Shown here: in pieces, positions 6,833 to 14,450 of the stretch
How the letters are laid out: each line of letters opens with the position of its first letter
How positions within the stretch are numbered: the first letter of the stretch is position 1
DNA from: JBDLID01 sp039715055
GTDB lineage: Bacteria > Desulfobacterota > Desulfobulbia > Desulfobulbales > Desulfocapsaceae
Length of the DNA stretch: 15,796 nt
Assembly: GCA_039715055.1 (NCBI GenBank)
Contig: JBDLID010000068.1
Location: 1 to 15,796 of the forward strand
Direction: 5' to 3'
The notes under the pieces: generated by a model
Databases searched by the model: none
Seen by the model: only the letters and a program-made list of their open reading frames with translations
Told to the model about the DNA's origin: nothing
Translations under genes and position numbers: made by a program

Positions 6833-7585
6833 TCAGCAGGCCATCTCCAGCGCTGCCATGGCCAGTGTGGTGATGAGTGCTGCGAGCAGAAAAAGTCGAT
6901 CGCTTCTTGTAACGGTTTGTTCCTCAAGGGTGTAAAAGCGGCCGTCAAAGCCGCGCAGCACCATGGCCTGGTGCACTCTCTCCGCCCGTTCCCAGCTCAT
7001 CACCAGGGTCATCCCAACCAGGTTGGCATAGGTGCGATAGGTGTGGAGGTTGCCTGATGGCTGAAATCCTCGAAGGCGAGCAGCCCGCACCAGACGACGA
7101 TACTGCTGGTTGATGACAAAGATGTAGCGGTAGGAAAAGAGCAGCAGCAGGCAGAGTTTTCGCGGCACCCCGAGCCCTTCCAGGCCGTGTCCCAAAGTGG
7201 CTGAAGAGGAGGTGGAGGCAAGTGAGATGAAGATCAGAAGCATCCCGTTGGTTTTAAGAGTAATCAGGGCCGCCTTTGCAACGCCCTGGCTGCTGAGAAC
7301 AAAGGGGCCGATTCTGACAAGCTCGTCGCCGGGATAGGTCAGGGGCAGGGTGAGCCAGAGCATGAGGGTGAAGCCGTTGATAATCAGGAGCCGCCTGGTG
7401 ACTGCCCTGGGAGCGAGACGGGCGACAAAGACCAGGGCAACCCCGACACTCAGGCCTGCCAGGGCCGTGGAAAAACATTGACCAACAGCAAGCACCAGGG
7501 AAAGGAGCACGGTCGCTGCAAGCTTGATTCGAATGTCGGTGCCGTGCAGCAATGAGTCACCGCGGGAGAACTCTTCAAAGCTCAT
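6833..7585 (-). CDS. nikQ: NikQ/CbiQ, ECF transporter T-component
   Basis: This 250-residue polytopic membrane protein is the energy-coupling transmembrane (T) component of a nickel or cobalt ECF transporter. It has the two Ala-Arg-Gly coupling motifs that contact the ATPase subunits: AARLRG (168-173) and ERAERVHQAMVLRG (199-212), followed by the typical FDGRF. Its ATG lies inside the last codons of nikL with a 4-bp ATGA overlap, so it is co-translated as the last gene of nikR-nikM-nikL-nikQ. Nickel rather than cobalt is inferred from nikR and nikL. The usual next gene, the ATPase nikO/cbiO, is missing; the gene is instead followed by a terminator. Confidence 0.92.
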   Translation of the reverse strand: MSFEEFSRGDSLLHGTDIRIKLAATVLLSLVLAVGQCFSTALAGLSVGVALVFVARLAPRAVTRRLLIINGFTLMLWLTLPLTYPGDELVRIGPFVLSSQGVAKAALITLKTNGMLLIFISLASTSSSATLGHGLEGLGVPRKLCLLLLFSYRYIFVINQQYRRLVRAARLRGFQPSGNLHTYRTYANLVGMTLVMSWERAERVHQAMVLRGFDGRFYTLEEQTVTRSDRLFLLAALITTLAMAALEMAC

Positions 7586-8175
7586 TGCTTCTTCTTTGAT
7601 TTCAGAAAGGCCGCCAGAGCTGCCAGGCCAAAGATAAAGCCAAGTCCGCCGAGGATCTCACTGAGGCCGGGCGAGCGGTTTTTTTCTTCAGCCAGTCGCC
7701 GTCTGATGGGGGCCAGTTTTTCCTCCACTGCTTTGTCGACAAGACGCTGGATTTCCTGCCGGTCAACACCAGGCTCCTCCGGGGCAGAAACCGGGTGACT
7801 GTCTGAGGCGATTTTTGGAGCGGCACATCCGGGGTACTGGTCTGCCTCAAGGCTCCACTCTCCTCTATGGCCATCGCCCACATTGATGACAAGGCGCAGA
7901 CCGTGGCATCTCTGTTGTGCGTCCTCGGGAATCTTCAGCCTGAATCTTCCCTGCTCATCGGTGTTAACCGTGTTGAGAAGCTCAGCAGAGACGTCGTCAT
8001 AGACGGTTACCGCAACATTTTTCGGGACGCGCCCTCCGCCAAAGCCGGTCTCACCGACAATTTCACCTTCCTCAACGACAGCAAAGATCCATACCTTGTG
8101 GGCCTGTGCGTTGTGATGAAAGAGGCAGACAGTGATAAAGACAGTCAGCAAGAGGAGCTGTTTTGGTAAAATCAT
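7582..8175 (-). CDS. nikL: NikL, exported accessory subunit of the nickel ECF transporter
   Basis: This 197-residue protein has a signal peptide over residues 1-25 ending AQA, so the mature protein would begin with His26 (HKVWIF). A carboxypeptidase-regulatory-like beta domain follows (about 27-105), with the family pattern GETGFGGG..P...V.VYD and TDEQGRFRLKIP. A charged helix or coiled coil lies at about 139-165 and a C-terminal membrane anchor at about 172-192, with a KSKKK tail inside. NikL replaces NikN in NikM(K)LQO systems and is thought to help metal loading; a freed N-terminal His fits that. It overlaps nikM by 4 bp (8172-8175) and nikQ by 4 bp (7582-7585). Confidence 0.85.
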   Translation of the reverse strand: MILPKQLLLLTVFITVCLFHHNAQAHKVWIFAVVEEGEIVGETGFGGGRVPKNVAVTVYDDVSAELLNTVNTDEQGRFRLKIPEDAQQRCHGLRLVINVGDGHRGEWSLEADQYPGCAAPKIASDSHPVSAPEEPGVDRQEIQRLVDKAVEEKLAPIRRRLAEEKNRSPGLSEILGGLGFIFGLAALAAFLKSKKKQ

Positions 8176-8786
8176 TTTTCGCTTTTCTCCGGCAGTGCCT
8201 GGAGAATTTTCGGCTGAACCCTGTTGATAAAGGAAAGGACGAACATGGTTATCAGCCCTTCGATGATCATCACCGGTAAATGGGCGGCCACAACGATTTT
8301 GGCAGTAGCGATGAAGCCCGAGTCGGAAAGGGCAAGGGCTGTTGCCATCAGCAGTGAACTGAGCATTACGGCTAAACCGCCTGCGACAAAACCCTTGACC
8401 GCCAGCCTGGTTTTTGCAAAAAGTCGGCTGTGGAAGAGCAGGTGGCTGGCAAGTGCCGGAACTGCCATGATGACGCAGTTGACGCCGAGGACGATAATAC
8501 CGCCGTACTGGAAGAAAACGGCCTGAAGCAAAAGTGCCGTGAGAATGGCCGGAAAGCAGGCCCAGCCCAGCAGGACTCCGAGCAGACCGTTGAGTATGAG
8601 GTGGACGGAACCCGGGCCAAGGGGCACATGGATCAGGGAGGCGACAAAAAATGTGGACACCAGCATGGCGGTGACCATGATCCGGTCATAATCCAGTTTC
8701 TTCAGGCCGATGGCGGTCCCTATGACAGTGAGGGCTGCGCCGCCGATCAGTACAGGCGCTGAGACAATTCCTTCGGAGATATGCAT
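8172..8786 (-). CDS. nikM: NikM/CbiM, substrate-binding membrane component
   Basis: This 204-residue membrane protein is the S-component of the nickel/cobalt ECF transporter. It begins MHISEGI: the amino terminus and His2 form part of the metal square-planar site in the family. Conserved segments include HVPLGPGSVHLILNGLLG (His53, His62), GGIIVLGVN at 95-103 and six or so hydrophobic helices. It carries no fused NikN domain, and nikL follows. The start is firm because His2 must be next to the initiator Met. It begins 4 bp after nikR ends, so regulator and transporter share a transcript. Confidence 0.93.
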   Translation of the reverse strand: MHISEGIVSAPVLIGGAALTVIGTAIGLKKLDYDRIMVTAMLVSTFFVASLIHVPLGPGSVHLILNGLLGVLLGWACFPAILTALLLQAVFFQYGGIIVLGVNCVIMAVPALASHLLFHSRLFAKTRLAVKGFVAGGLAVMLSSLLMATALALSDSGFIATAKIVVAAHLPVMIIEGLITMFVLSFINRVQPKILQALPEKSEK

Positions 8787-8790
8787 GGAT

Positions 8791-9201
8791 TCAGGACAGG
8801 GCCTTGCCTGTTGAGCTCATGGCCAGGTTGCCGTCACGAATTCCCCGCAGGGCAATGAGGCGGTTTGCCAGCTCGGAGACCTCGCCGGCCTTGCCGCGAA
8901 CGATGATCACCTCCATGCAGTTGTGATGGTCCATATGGACGTGGGTGGAGGAAACGATCTGGTGATGGTAGTCATGCTGCACCTCAGTGACCCTCTCCTG
9001 GAGCTTGGGCTGGTGGTGATCAAAGACCAGGCTGATGACTCCCATGACCTGCTTGTCGGCCTGCCATTCCTTTTTAACCAGTTCTTTGCGGATCAGATCC
9101 CGGATGGCTTCGGAGCGATTATCGTAGCGGTGTTCTTTGATAAATCGGTCGAATTTATCGAGCAGGCTTTTTTCAAGGGAGATTGAAAAACGTTTGAGCA
9201 T
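8791..9201 (-). CDS. nikR: NikR, nickel-responsive ribbon-helix-helix repressor
   Basis: This 136-residue protein starts with a ribbon-helix-helix DNA-binding domain (KRFSISLEKSLLDKFD, then RSEAIRDLIR), followed by the ACT-like nickel domain. The four high-affinity nickel ligands fall at the same numbers as in E. coli NikR: His76, His87, His89 (THVHMDHHNC) and Cys95. Nickel-bound NikR represses nickel uptake genes. As first gene of the nik operon it probably represses itself too; a palindrome lies 29 bp upstream. The ATG at 9201 has no clear Shine-Dalgarno sequence, but the protein ends agree with the family. Confidence 0.96.
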   Translation of the reverse strand: MLKRFSISLEKSLLDKFDRFIKEHRYDNRSEAIRDLIRKELVKKEWQADKQVMGVISLVFDHHQPKLQERVTEVQHDYHHQIVSSTHVHMDHHNCMEVIIVRGKAGEVSELANRLIALRGIRDGNLAMSSTGKALS

Positions 9202-9229
9202 GGCAGATGGTATGGGCAGAGAGAGGCTG

Positions 9230-9256
9230 GTAACACTAATTGAATATTTGTGCTAC
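9230..9256. promoter_or_regulatory. Candidate NikR operator
   Basis: GTAACAC (9230-9236) and GTGCTAC (9250-9256) form an inverted repeat (six of seven pairs) with a 13-bp spacer; three more inner positions also pair. Arm sequence and spacing resemble NikR signals described for delta-proteobacteria (arms GTGTTAC and GTAACAC with a 13-14 bp gap, as I recall), although here the arms occur in the opposite order. It lies between the candidate promoter and the nikR start. Confidence 0.5.
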
Positions 9257-9283
9257 GAAACCATTTTTCTCTTTGATTGTCAA
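9255..9283 (-). promoter_or_regulatory. Candidate promoter of the nik operon
   Basis: A perfect TTGACA -35 lies on the minus strand at 9278-9283. The -10 at 17-bp spacing is weak (TTTCGT, 9255-9260). Its downstream edge overlaps the palindrome, which would suit repression by NikR. Confidence 0.45.
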
Positions 9284-9347
9284 GGTTGTCGGGGTGCCAA
9301 AAAATACAGGTTAAGAGGGTGTTCCGGGGTTGTGACAGTGATAGTGC

Positions 9348-9377
9348 TTGACGTCACCACCGTGGACTGGTTATCAA
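9348..9377 (+). promoter_or_regulatory. Candidate promoter of the isocitrate dehydrogenase gene
   Basis: TTGACG (9348-9353) and TATCAA (9372-9377) lie 18 bp apart, with five and four of six consensus matches. The leader to the ATG at 9451 would be about 65 nt. Confidence 0.4.
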
Positions 9378-9450
9378 TGAGGGCCGTTTTTTGAACCAGT
9401 CACATATTGAAAAGCCGATATCATATTGCATTTTGCGTGAAGGAAAGATC

Positions 9451-11679
9451 ATGACCGAACAGAAAATTATCTACACGAAAGTCGACGAGGCACCCGCACT
9501 GGCAACATACTCCCTGCTTCCCATCCTCCGGGCCTACACCAGGGGAACCGGGATCTCCATTGAGTTGAAGGATATCTCTCTTGCCGGCCGTATCATTGCC
9601 AATCTTCCGGACTCATTGAGTGAAGAGCAGAAGATCCCTGACCATCTCGCCGAACTTGGTCGGCTGGCCCAGGTCGCTGAGACCAATATCATGAAGCTGC
9701 CCAATATCAGCGCTTCCATCCCCCAGCTTGGAGAGGCGGTCAGAGAGCTGCAGGGACAGGGCTATGATCTTCCAGATTACCCTGAGGATCCAAAAAACGA
9801 TGAAGAAAAGGGTGTCCATGATGTGTACTCCAGGGTGCTCGGCAGTGCAGTCAACCCGGTGTTGCGCGAAGGTAATTCCGACCGGCGGGCACCTGCCTCG
9901 GTCAAGCAGTTCGGTTTGAAAAATCCTCACAGGATGATGAAGCCGTGGCCGGAGGGATCAAAGTCGCGGGTGTCCCACATGAGTGACGGCGATTTTTTCT
10001 CCAGTGAAAAATCAGTGACCGTGGAAAAGGGTTGTGACGTGCGCATCGAGTGTGTGGCCGGTGACGGCCAGGTTACTGTTCTCAAGGAATCCACCCCTCT
10101 GCTCGATGGAGAGGTGATCGACAGCGCGGTGATGAATGTCAGGTCCCTGCGCAGTTTTTTCAGTGAGCAGATCGAGGCGGCCAAAAAGGACAACATCCTT
10201 CTGTCGCTGCACCTCAAGGCGACCATGATGAAGATCTCGGACCCGATCATGTTCGGCCACTGTGTCTCTGTTTTTTACAAAGATGTCTTTGAAAAGCATG
10301 ATGAGGTGCTCGGTGAGCTTTCAATTAATGTCAACAACGGCCTTGCCGATCTCTATGCCAAGATTGAATCGCTGCCCGAGGAGAAGCGCAGGGAGATCGA
10401 GGATGATATCATGGCGGTCTATTCAGACAGCTGTGAGCTGGCCATGGTCGACTCCTCCAAGGGTATCACCAACCTCCATGTACCCAACAATGTGATTGTC
10501 GATGCCTCTGTGCCGGTCTTTGTCCGGGACGGCGGCCGGATGTGGGGGCCTGATGACGCGCTGCACGATACCATCGCCATGGTGCCTGACCGCTGCTACG
10601 CCACCATGTACCAGACCATGGTCGAAGATTGTCTGGAAAACGGCGCCTACGATCCCGCCACCATGGGAACCGTCGGCAATGTCGGCCTCATGGCCCAGAA
10701 GGCCGAGGAGTACGGCTCCCACGACAAAACCTTTGAGGCACCGGCAGACGGGGTCATTCGGGTGGTCGACTCCGCATCGGCTGACATCCTTCTTGAGCAG
10801 AAGGTGGAGAGTGGCGACATCTTCCGCATGTGCCAGACCAAAGACCTTCCCATTCAGGACTGGGTCAAGCTGGCGATCAACCGGGCAAAAGCCACCGGCG
10901 TCCCTGCCCTGTTCTGGCTCGATAAAAACCGCGGTCACGACCAGCAGATCATCAACAAGGTTAACCAGTATCTTCCGGACCATGACACCAGCGGCCTCGA
11001 TATCCGTATTATTCCTCCTGTGGAGGCAATGCGTATCACCCTTGAGCGCATCAGAAAGGGTGAGGACACCGTTGCCGTCACCGGCAATGTCTTAAGAGAC
11101 TATCTCACCGACCTCTTCCCTATCCTTGAGCTCGGCACCAGCGCCAAGATGCTCTCCGTCGTGCCGCTCATGAACGGCGGCGGCCTCTTTGAGACCGGTG
11201 CCGGCGGTTCCGCCCCCAAGCATGTTCAGCAGTTTTTAAAAGAGGGCCACCTGCGCTGGGATTCTCTAGGGGAATTCTGCGCCCTGGTCCCTTCTTTCGA
11301 GCATATTGGCGCAACTTTTAATAACAGGACGGCAAACCTGCTGGCCGAGACCCTTGATACGGCCATCGGCAGCTACCTGGAGAATCAGAAATCTCCTTCA
11401 CGCAAGGTGATGGAGCTCGATACCCGCGGCAGCCATTTCTACCTTGCGCTTTACTGGGCAAAGGCTCTGGCCGCTCAGGATCACGATTCTGTTCTCAAGG
11501 AGAGGTTTGAAAAGGTTGCTGAAAGGTTAACTGAAAATGAAGAGAAAATCGTGGCCGAGCTCATCGAGGCCCAGGGCAGCCCTGTGGATATCGGAGGATA
11601 CTATAACCCCGATTTCAGCAAGGCCAATGGTGCTATGCGGCCCAGTCCAACAATGAATGCGGTGATTGATGCACTGTAG
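9451..11679 (+). CDS. icd: NADP-dependent isocitrate dehydrogenase, monomeric type
   Basis: This 742-residue cytoplasmic enzyme oxidises isocitrate to 2-oxoglutarate and CO2 with NADP+, in the TCA cycle. Its length and sequence throughout match the monomeric IDH family (about 740 residues), unrelated in length to the common 420-residue dimeric form. The residues I recall as isocitrate ligands in the Azotobacter enzyme are present: Ser132, Asn135, Arg139 and Arg145 at identical numbers, then metal ligands Asp351, Asp550 and Asp554 with Arg549, shifted by one or two. The ATG at 9451 is preceded by AAGGAAAG and begins MTEQKIIYTKVDEAPALATYS, typical for the family; an upstream in-frame start at 9391 is not needed. 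It is divergent from the nik operon and convergent with the REC-PP2C gene. Confidence 0.97.
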   Translation: MTEQKIIYTKVDEAPALATYSLLPILRAYTRGTGISIELKDISLAGRIIANLPDSLSEEQKIPDHLAELGRLAQVAETNIMKLPNISASIPQLGEAVRELQGQGYDLPDYPEDPKNDEEKGVHDVYSRVLGSAVNPVLREGNSDRRAPASVKQFGLKNPHRMMKPWPEGSKSRVSHMSDGDFFSSEKSVTVEKGCDVRIECVAGDGQVTVLKESTPLLDGEVIDSAVMNVRSLRSFFSEQIEAAKKDNILLSLHLKATMMKISDPIMFGHCVSVFYKDVFEKHDEVLGELSINVNNGLADLYAKIESLPEEKRREIEDDIMAVYSDSCELAMVDSSKGITNLHVPNNVIVDASVPVFVRDGGRMWGPDDALHDTIAMVPDRCYATMYQTMVEDCLENGAYDPATMGTVGNVGLMAQKAEEYGSHDKTFEAPADGVIRVVDSASADILLEQKVESGDIFRMCQTKDLPIQDWVKLAINRAKATGVPALFWLDKNRGHDQQIINKVNQYLPDHDTSGLDIRIIPPVEAMRITLERIRKGEDTVAVTGNVLRDYLTDLFPILELGTSAKMLSVVPLMNGGGLFETGAGGSAPKHVQQFLKEGHLRWDSLGEFCALVPSFEHIGATFNNRTANLLAETLDTAIGSYLENQKSPSRKVMELDTRGSHFYLALYWAKALAAQDHDSVLKERFEKVAERLTENEEKIVAELIEAQGSPVDIGGYYNPDFSKANGAMRPSPTMNAVIDAL

Positions 11680-11736
11680 TTGAAGTGACGCTGCCGGGCA
11701 GACCGGGTGGGTGGGGACTTGCGCTCATCCGCCTTG

Positions 11737-11761
11737 CAGCGGCAGATGACTGCGACCGCTG
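11737..11761. terminator. Hairpin between convergent icd and REC-PP2C genes
   Basis: CAGCG/CGCTG (11737-11741 with 11757-11761) encloses GCAG/CTGC with an ATGA loop. The stem is stable but there is no T-run on either strand, so intrinsic termination is doubtful. Confidence 0.25.
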
Positions 11762-11770
11762 AACAACGGG

Positions 11771-12976
11771 CTAAGCCTCATCGCATTCCATTGCCACCAG
11801 GGTGATGTCGTCGGGAGAGGGCCGGTGATCACCAAACGCCATGACCTTTTCCATGATCCCCTCCACCGAGAGGTCCAGATCCTTTCCTGCCTGGGATTCC
11901 AGTGTCTCGATGAGCCTTTTTTTGCCAAAGGGATTTCCTTCTTTGTCGGGATAGCCGAAGAGGCCGTCGCTGTAGAAGTAGACTCTCTCACCATGGCCTA
12001 GCCGGCCGCTCCCCTCCTGCCAGCCGGGACCGAGCTTCCCCAGTCCGATCATGGGCCCCCCCTTGTCAAGCTGGGTAACATTGCCCTCGGGCTCCAGGAG
12101 AAAGGCCGGCGGGTGGCCGCCACATGAATACCGGTAGTTACGGGTCTCGGGATTGAATTGGAAAAAGAAGATGGTGAAGTAGAGGTTGAAACGCTCTATG
12201 GGGAATTCATTGTTGAGAGTTGCAAAAATATGACCAGGTGACGGGCTGGTGTTATCGTTGTCCGCCGTAACCTGCTGGCCAAAAATTGATGATGCCGGGC
12301 TTAGTGCCTGGCTGACGAGTGCAGCCATCATGGCGGCCGATGCCCCATGACCGCTGACGTCAAGGACATAGATGCCGATCTCGCCACCGCTGAGTTCTGT
12401 GATATTGTAAAGGTCTCCACCGACCAGGTGGGAGGGCTCGAAATATGAGGCAAAGCGAAAACCGGGGCAGTCCGGCAACCGGTCGGGAAGGAGATTTTCC
12501 TGAACTGCTGCTGCGGCATGGAGGTTGCTGAGAAGCGTTTCCTGTTTTTCCAGCAGCTCTCTGTTAATTTCGTGGAGGGAGTGGGTCAGGCTGGAAATAC
12601 TGAGGTGGGTTTTGATCCTCGCCAGGACCTCCTCCCTGACAAAAGGTTTGGTGATATAGTCCACAGCACCCAGGCTGAACGCCCTGGTCTTTGCATCGGT
12701 GTCCTGTATCGTCGTGAGCATGATCACCGGAATCGATGCAAGGGTGTGGTCATTCTGAAGGGCCTCAAGGACCTCAAATCCATCCATTTCAGGCATGGAA
12801 ATGTCAAGCAGGACCAGGTCGGGAACCAGTTTGTCGCAGAGCTGCAGAGCGATACGGCCATTTTCAGCCTCCAGCACACGATACCCCTCTTTGCGGAGGA
12901 GGGCTGTGATCAGGGTGCGGTTGACCGGGTTGTCCTCCACCGCCAGAATAGTCCGGGGAGACGGTTCAGTCACCAT
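11771..12976 (-). CDS. Response regulator with PP2C/SpoIIE-type serine phosphatase output (RsbU-like)
   Basis: This 401-residue protein has a receiver domain at about 8-125 with acidic Asp15, phosphoacceptor Asp58, Thr88 and Lys110. A coiled-coil linker follows at about 130-160, then a PP2C/SpoIIE phosphatase domain at about 170-398. Metal-binding aspartates are visible at 188 (GGD), 206 (LDVSGHG), 337 (YSDG) and 389-390 (PDDIT). The family dephosphorylates STAS-domain antagonists, here most likely the STAS-PilZ protein two genes upstream, and phosphorylation of the receiver should control it. It starts at ATG 12976, overlapping the end of the RsbW-like gene by 11 bp, so it is the last gene of a coupled operon. 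The histidine kinase that feeds it is not adjacent; the hybrid kinase at 4092-6158 is a possible but unproven partner. Confidence 0.94.
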   Translation of the reverse strand: MVTEPSPRTILAVEDNPVNRTLITALLRKEGYRVLEAENGRIALQLCDKLVPDLVLLDISMPEMDGFEVLEALQNDHTLASIPVIMLTTIQDTDAKTRAFSLGAVDYITKPFVREEVLARIKTHLSISSLTHSLHEINRELLEKQETLLSNLHAAAAVQENLLPDRLPDCPGFRFASYFEPSHLVGGDLYNITELSGGEIGIYVLDVSGHGASAAMMAALVSQALSPASSIFGQQVTADNDNTSPSPGHIFATLNNEFPIERFNLYFTIFFFQFNPETRNYRYSCGGHPPAFLLEPEGNVTQLDKGGPMIGLGKLGPGWQEGSGRLGHGERVYFYSDGLFGYPDKEGNPFGKKRLIETLESQAGKDLDLSVEGIMEKVMAFGDHRPSPDDITLVAMECDEA

Positions 12977-13415
12977 CGTTTTTATCCGGTAGCTGTTTGA
13001 TCAGGGTGGTATGGTTGGCTCCTTCCCGGGTTTCAAAAAAGACCTGGTCCATCACCGTACAGATTATGGTCCCGCCCAGCCGGTCATGGGCCAGGTTGCT
13101 GATGTCCGTGGTTTTACGAACACTCATGTCGATATCTTCGAAGTAATTATAACTTGCGCCCTGGTCGATGAAGGTGCAGATCAGCTCAGCCCCGGTTACC
13201 TTTAGGGAGAATTCGATCCACTGATCGTTTTGTCCCTGGTAGGCGTGGGTGATGATGTTGTTGGCGGCTTCAACCAGAGAGAGTTCAACATGATAGCTGC
13301 CCACCCGGTCAAATCCCAGCCTGTCGATAATGGGATTGATGGAGCGGCCAATCAGGTGGACATCTTCGAGTCTCGCGGGAATGGAAAACGAGAGTGAGTG
13401 ATTGGTGACAGTCAT
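12966..13415 (-). CDS. RsbW/SpoIIAB-like serine kinase, anti-sigma factor type
   Basis: From the ATG at 13415 this is a 149-residue HATPase domain protein. A GTG at 13430 is possible, but neither start has a strong Shine-Dalgarno sequence. The N-box (E49, N53, H57-A58-Y59 in VEAANNIITHAY) matches RsbW-type kinases. The G1 box is Asp84-Gln-Gly and the G2 region is degenerate (RLGG, 112-115). Such proteins bind a sigma factor or other target and phosphorylate the STAS antagonist on serine. It is located between the STAS-PilZ and phosphatase genes, 21 bp after the former. Its bound target cannot be read from the window because no sigma factor gene is present. Confidence 0.88.
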   Translation of the reverse strand: MTVTNHSLSFSIPARLEDVHLIGRSINPIIDRLGFDRVGSYHVELSLVEAANNIITHAYQGQNDQWIEFSLKVTGAELICTFIDQGASYNYFEDIDMSVRKTTDISNLAHDRLGGTIICTVMDQVFFETREGANHTTLIKQLPDKNDGD

Positions 13416-13436
13416 TGCTTCAGGTATCACGATGTT

Positions 13437-14219
13437 TTAAGCGGTCAGCTGCGATGCACCGACAAGCTGTGAAAGAAACGTTCTGGCACTTTCCGAGATA
13501 TCAATAAATTCAACACCATATTTGCCAAGGTCTGCCCGACGGACAATGACCCTTTCCGATAATTTGAAGTGGGCACCGATATTGAATTTGACCAGCAACT
13601 CGTCATCAACCTGGTATCTGGTGTTGGAGAGCATGCACAGGCCGCCGGCACTGAGGTTGGTAACGATACCACTGCTTTTCTTACCGGTACTGATGCTTCT
13701 GCAGCCTGCAATGATCTCCTTGTCCAGGATATTTTTGCTGGTGACTCTTCGATAGCGCCTTCGTTCATGGTCGGTTTGGTCCGACTCATCCTCACGCTCC
13801 ATTCTGAGCTGTGAGAAGAGATTCTCTTCTGCAGGAGGCGCTTCTTTTGCTGCTTTGTCTTTGTCCTCCTCTCCGGCAGGGGGAGCCATGAATCTGCCAA
13901 GGGCCTCCTCACAACCGGGAGCGATGGTGAAAACATTGTCCAGGTGGGTGAGTTTGAGAAGGGAGGTGACCTGCTCGCTCACTCCGCAAAAGACAAGCTG
14001 GCCCCTGCTGTAAACCTCTTTGAGGGAGCGAATGATTGAGCCGAGGCCGGTGGAGTCCATAAAGGTGATACTGGACATGTCGAGAAGGATGTTGACATTG
14101 CCGGCCTTCACAAAGTTCTGCATGGCTGTGAGGAATCCTTCAGCCTGGGGGGCGTCCAGCCGTTCTCCCTCCAGGGTGATGATCATGACCCCCTCGCGCA
14201 TTTCTGTCTTCAGTTTCAT
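13437..14219 (-). CDS. STAS (anti-sigma factor antagonist) fused to PilZ domain
   Basis: Residues 1-110 of this 260-residue protein are a STAS domain of the RsbV/SpoIIAA type with the phosphorylatable serine at 56 in FMDSTGLG. A charged, Ala/Pro/Glu-rich linker covers about 112-150. Residues about 152-255 form a PilZ domain with the c-di-GMP-binding RxxxR motif (within RRRYRR, 153-158) and the second motif NLSAGG (188-193, fitting [D/N]xSxxG). So both parts keep their key residues. Expected role: unphosphorylated STAS captures the RsbW-like kinase encoded next, and c-di-GMP binding may tune this or direct the complex. The ATG at 14219 has GAGAAG upstream. It is the first gene of the operon. 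Confidence 0.93.
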   Translation of the reverse strand: MKLKTEMREGVMIITLEGERLDAPQAEGFLTAMQNFVKAGNVNILLDMSSITFMDSTGLGSIIRSLKEVYSRGQLVFCGVSEQVTSLLKLTHLDNVFTIAPGCEEALGRFMAPPAGEEDKDKAAKEAPPAEENLFSQLRMEREDESDQTDHERRRYRRVTSKNILDKEIIAGCRSISTGKKSSGIVTNLSAGGLCMLSNTRYQVDDELLVKFNIGAHFKLSERVIVRRADLGKYGVEFIDISESARTFLSQLVGASQLTA

Positions 14220-14265
14220 TTCTGCACTTCTCTTTGAATGGAAAAAAACCTTCTCTTTTTAACAG

Positions 14266-14293
14266 GATATATTACGGGGAGGCCATATTACAA
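14266..14293 (-). promoter_or_regulatory. Weak promoter candidate for the STAS-PilZ operon
   Basis: On the minus strand TTGTAA (14288-14293) and TATATC (14266-14271) lie 16 bp apart, with about four of six matches each. The position, about 45 bp before the ATG, is suitable but the score is modest. Confidence 0.3.
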
Positions 14294-14369
14294 GTGGTTT
14301 GTCCCTTGAGTGGACAGGAAAAACAATGCACGGTTTTAGTCCGGCGGTTAGGTTGTGATGTGCTTTGTA

Positions 14370-14399
14370 TTGACGTGATTCTTATTATCCTTTTATAAT
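14370..14399 (+). promoter_or_regulatory. Sigma-70 promoter of mscS
   Basis: TTGACG (14370-14375) and a perfect TATAAT (14394-14399) are separated by 18 bp, giving a leader of about 45 nt before the mscS ATG. This is the best promoter match in the window. Confidence 0.75.
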
Positions 14400-14450
14400 C
14401 ACCAATATCTATGACCATAACGATTGAGCCATATTAAAAAGGAGATAACG

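Noticed and set aside
10423..10983. Minus-strand open frame of 186 codons and a plus-strand frame at 10496-11095, both inside icd.
   Set aside because: Both are shadows of the strongly supported monomeric isocitrate dehydrogenase frame and have biased, non-protein-like composition.
14220..14450. Possible c-di-GMP riboswitch between the PilZ operon and mscS.
   Set aside because: I looked for the conserved GEMM core and tetraloop receptor segments and did not see them; only promoter-like signals are present.
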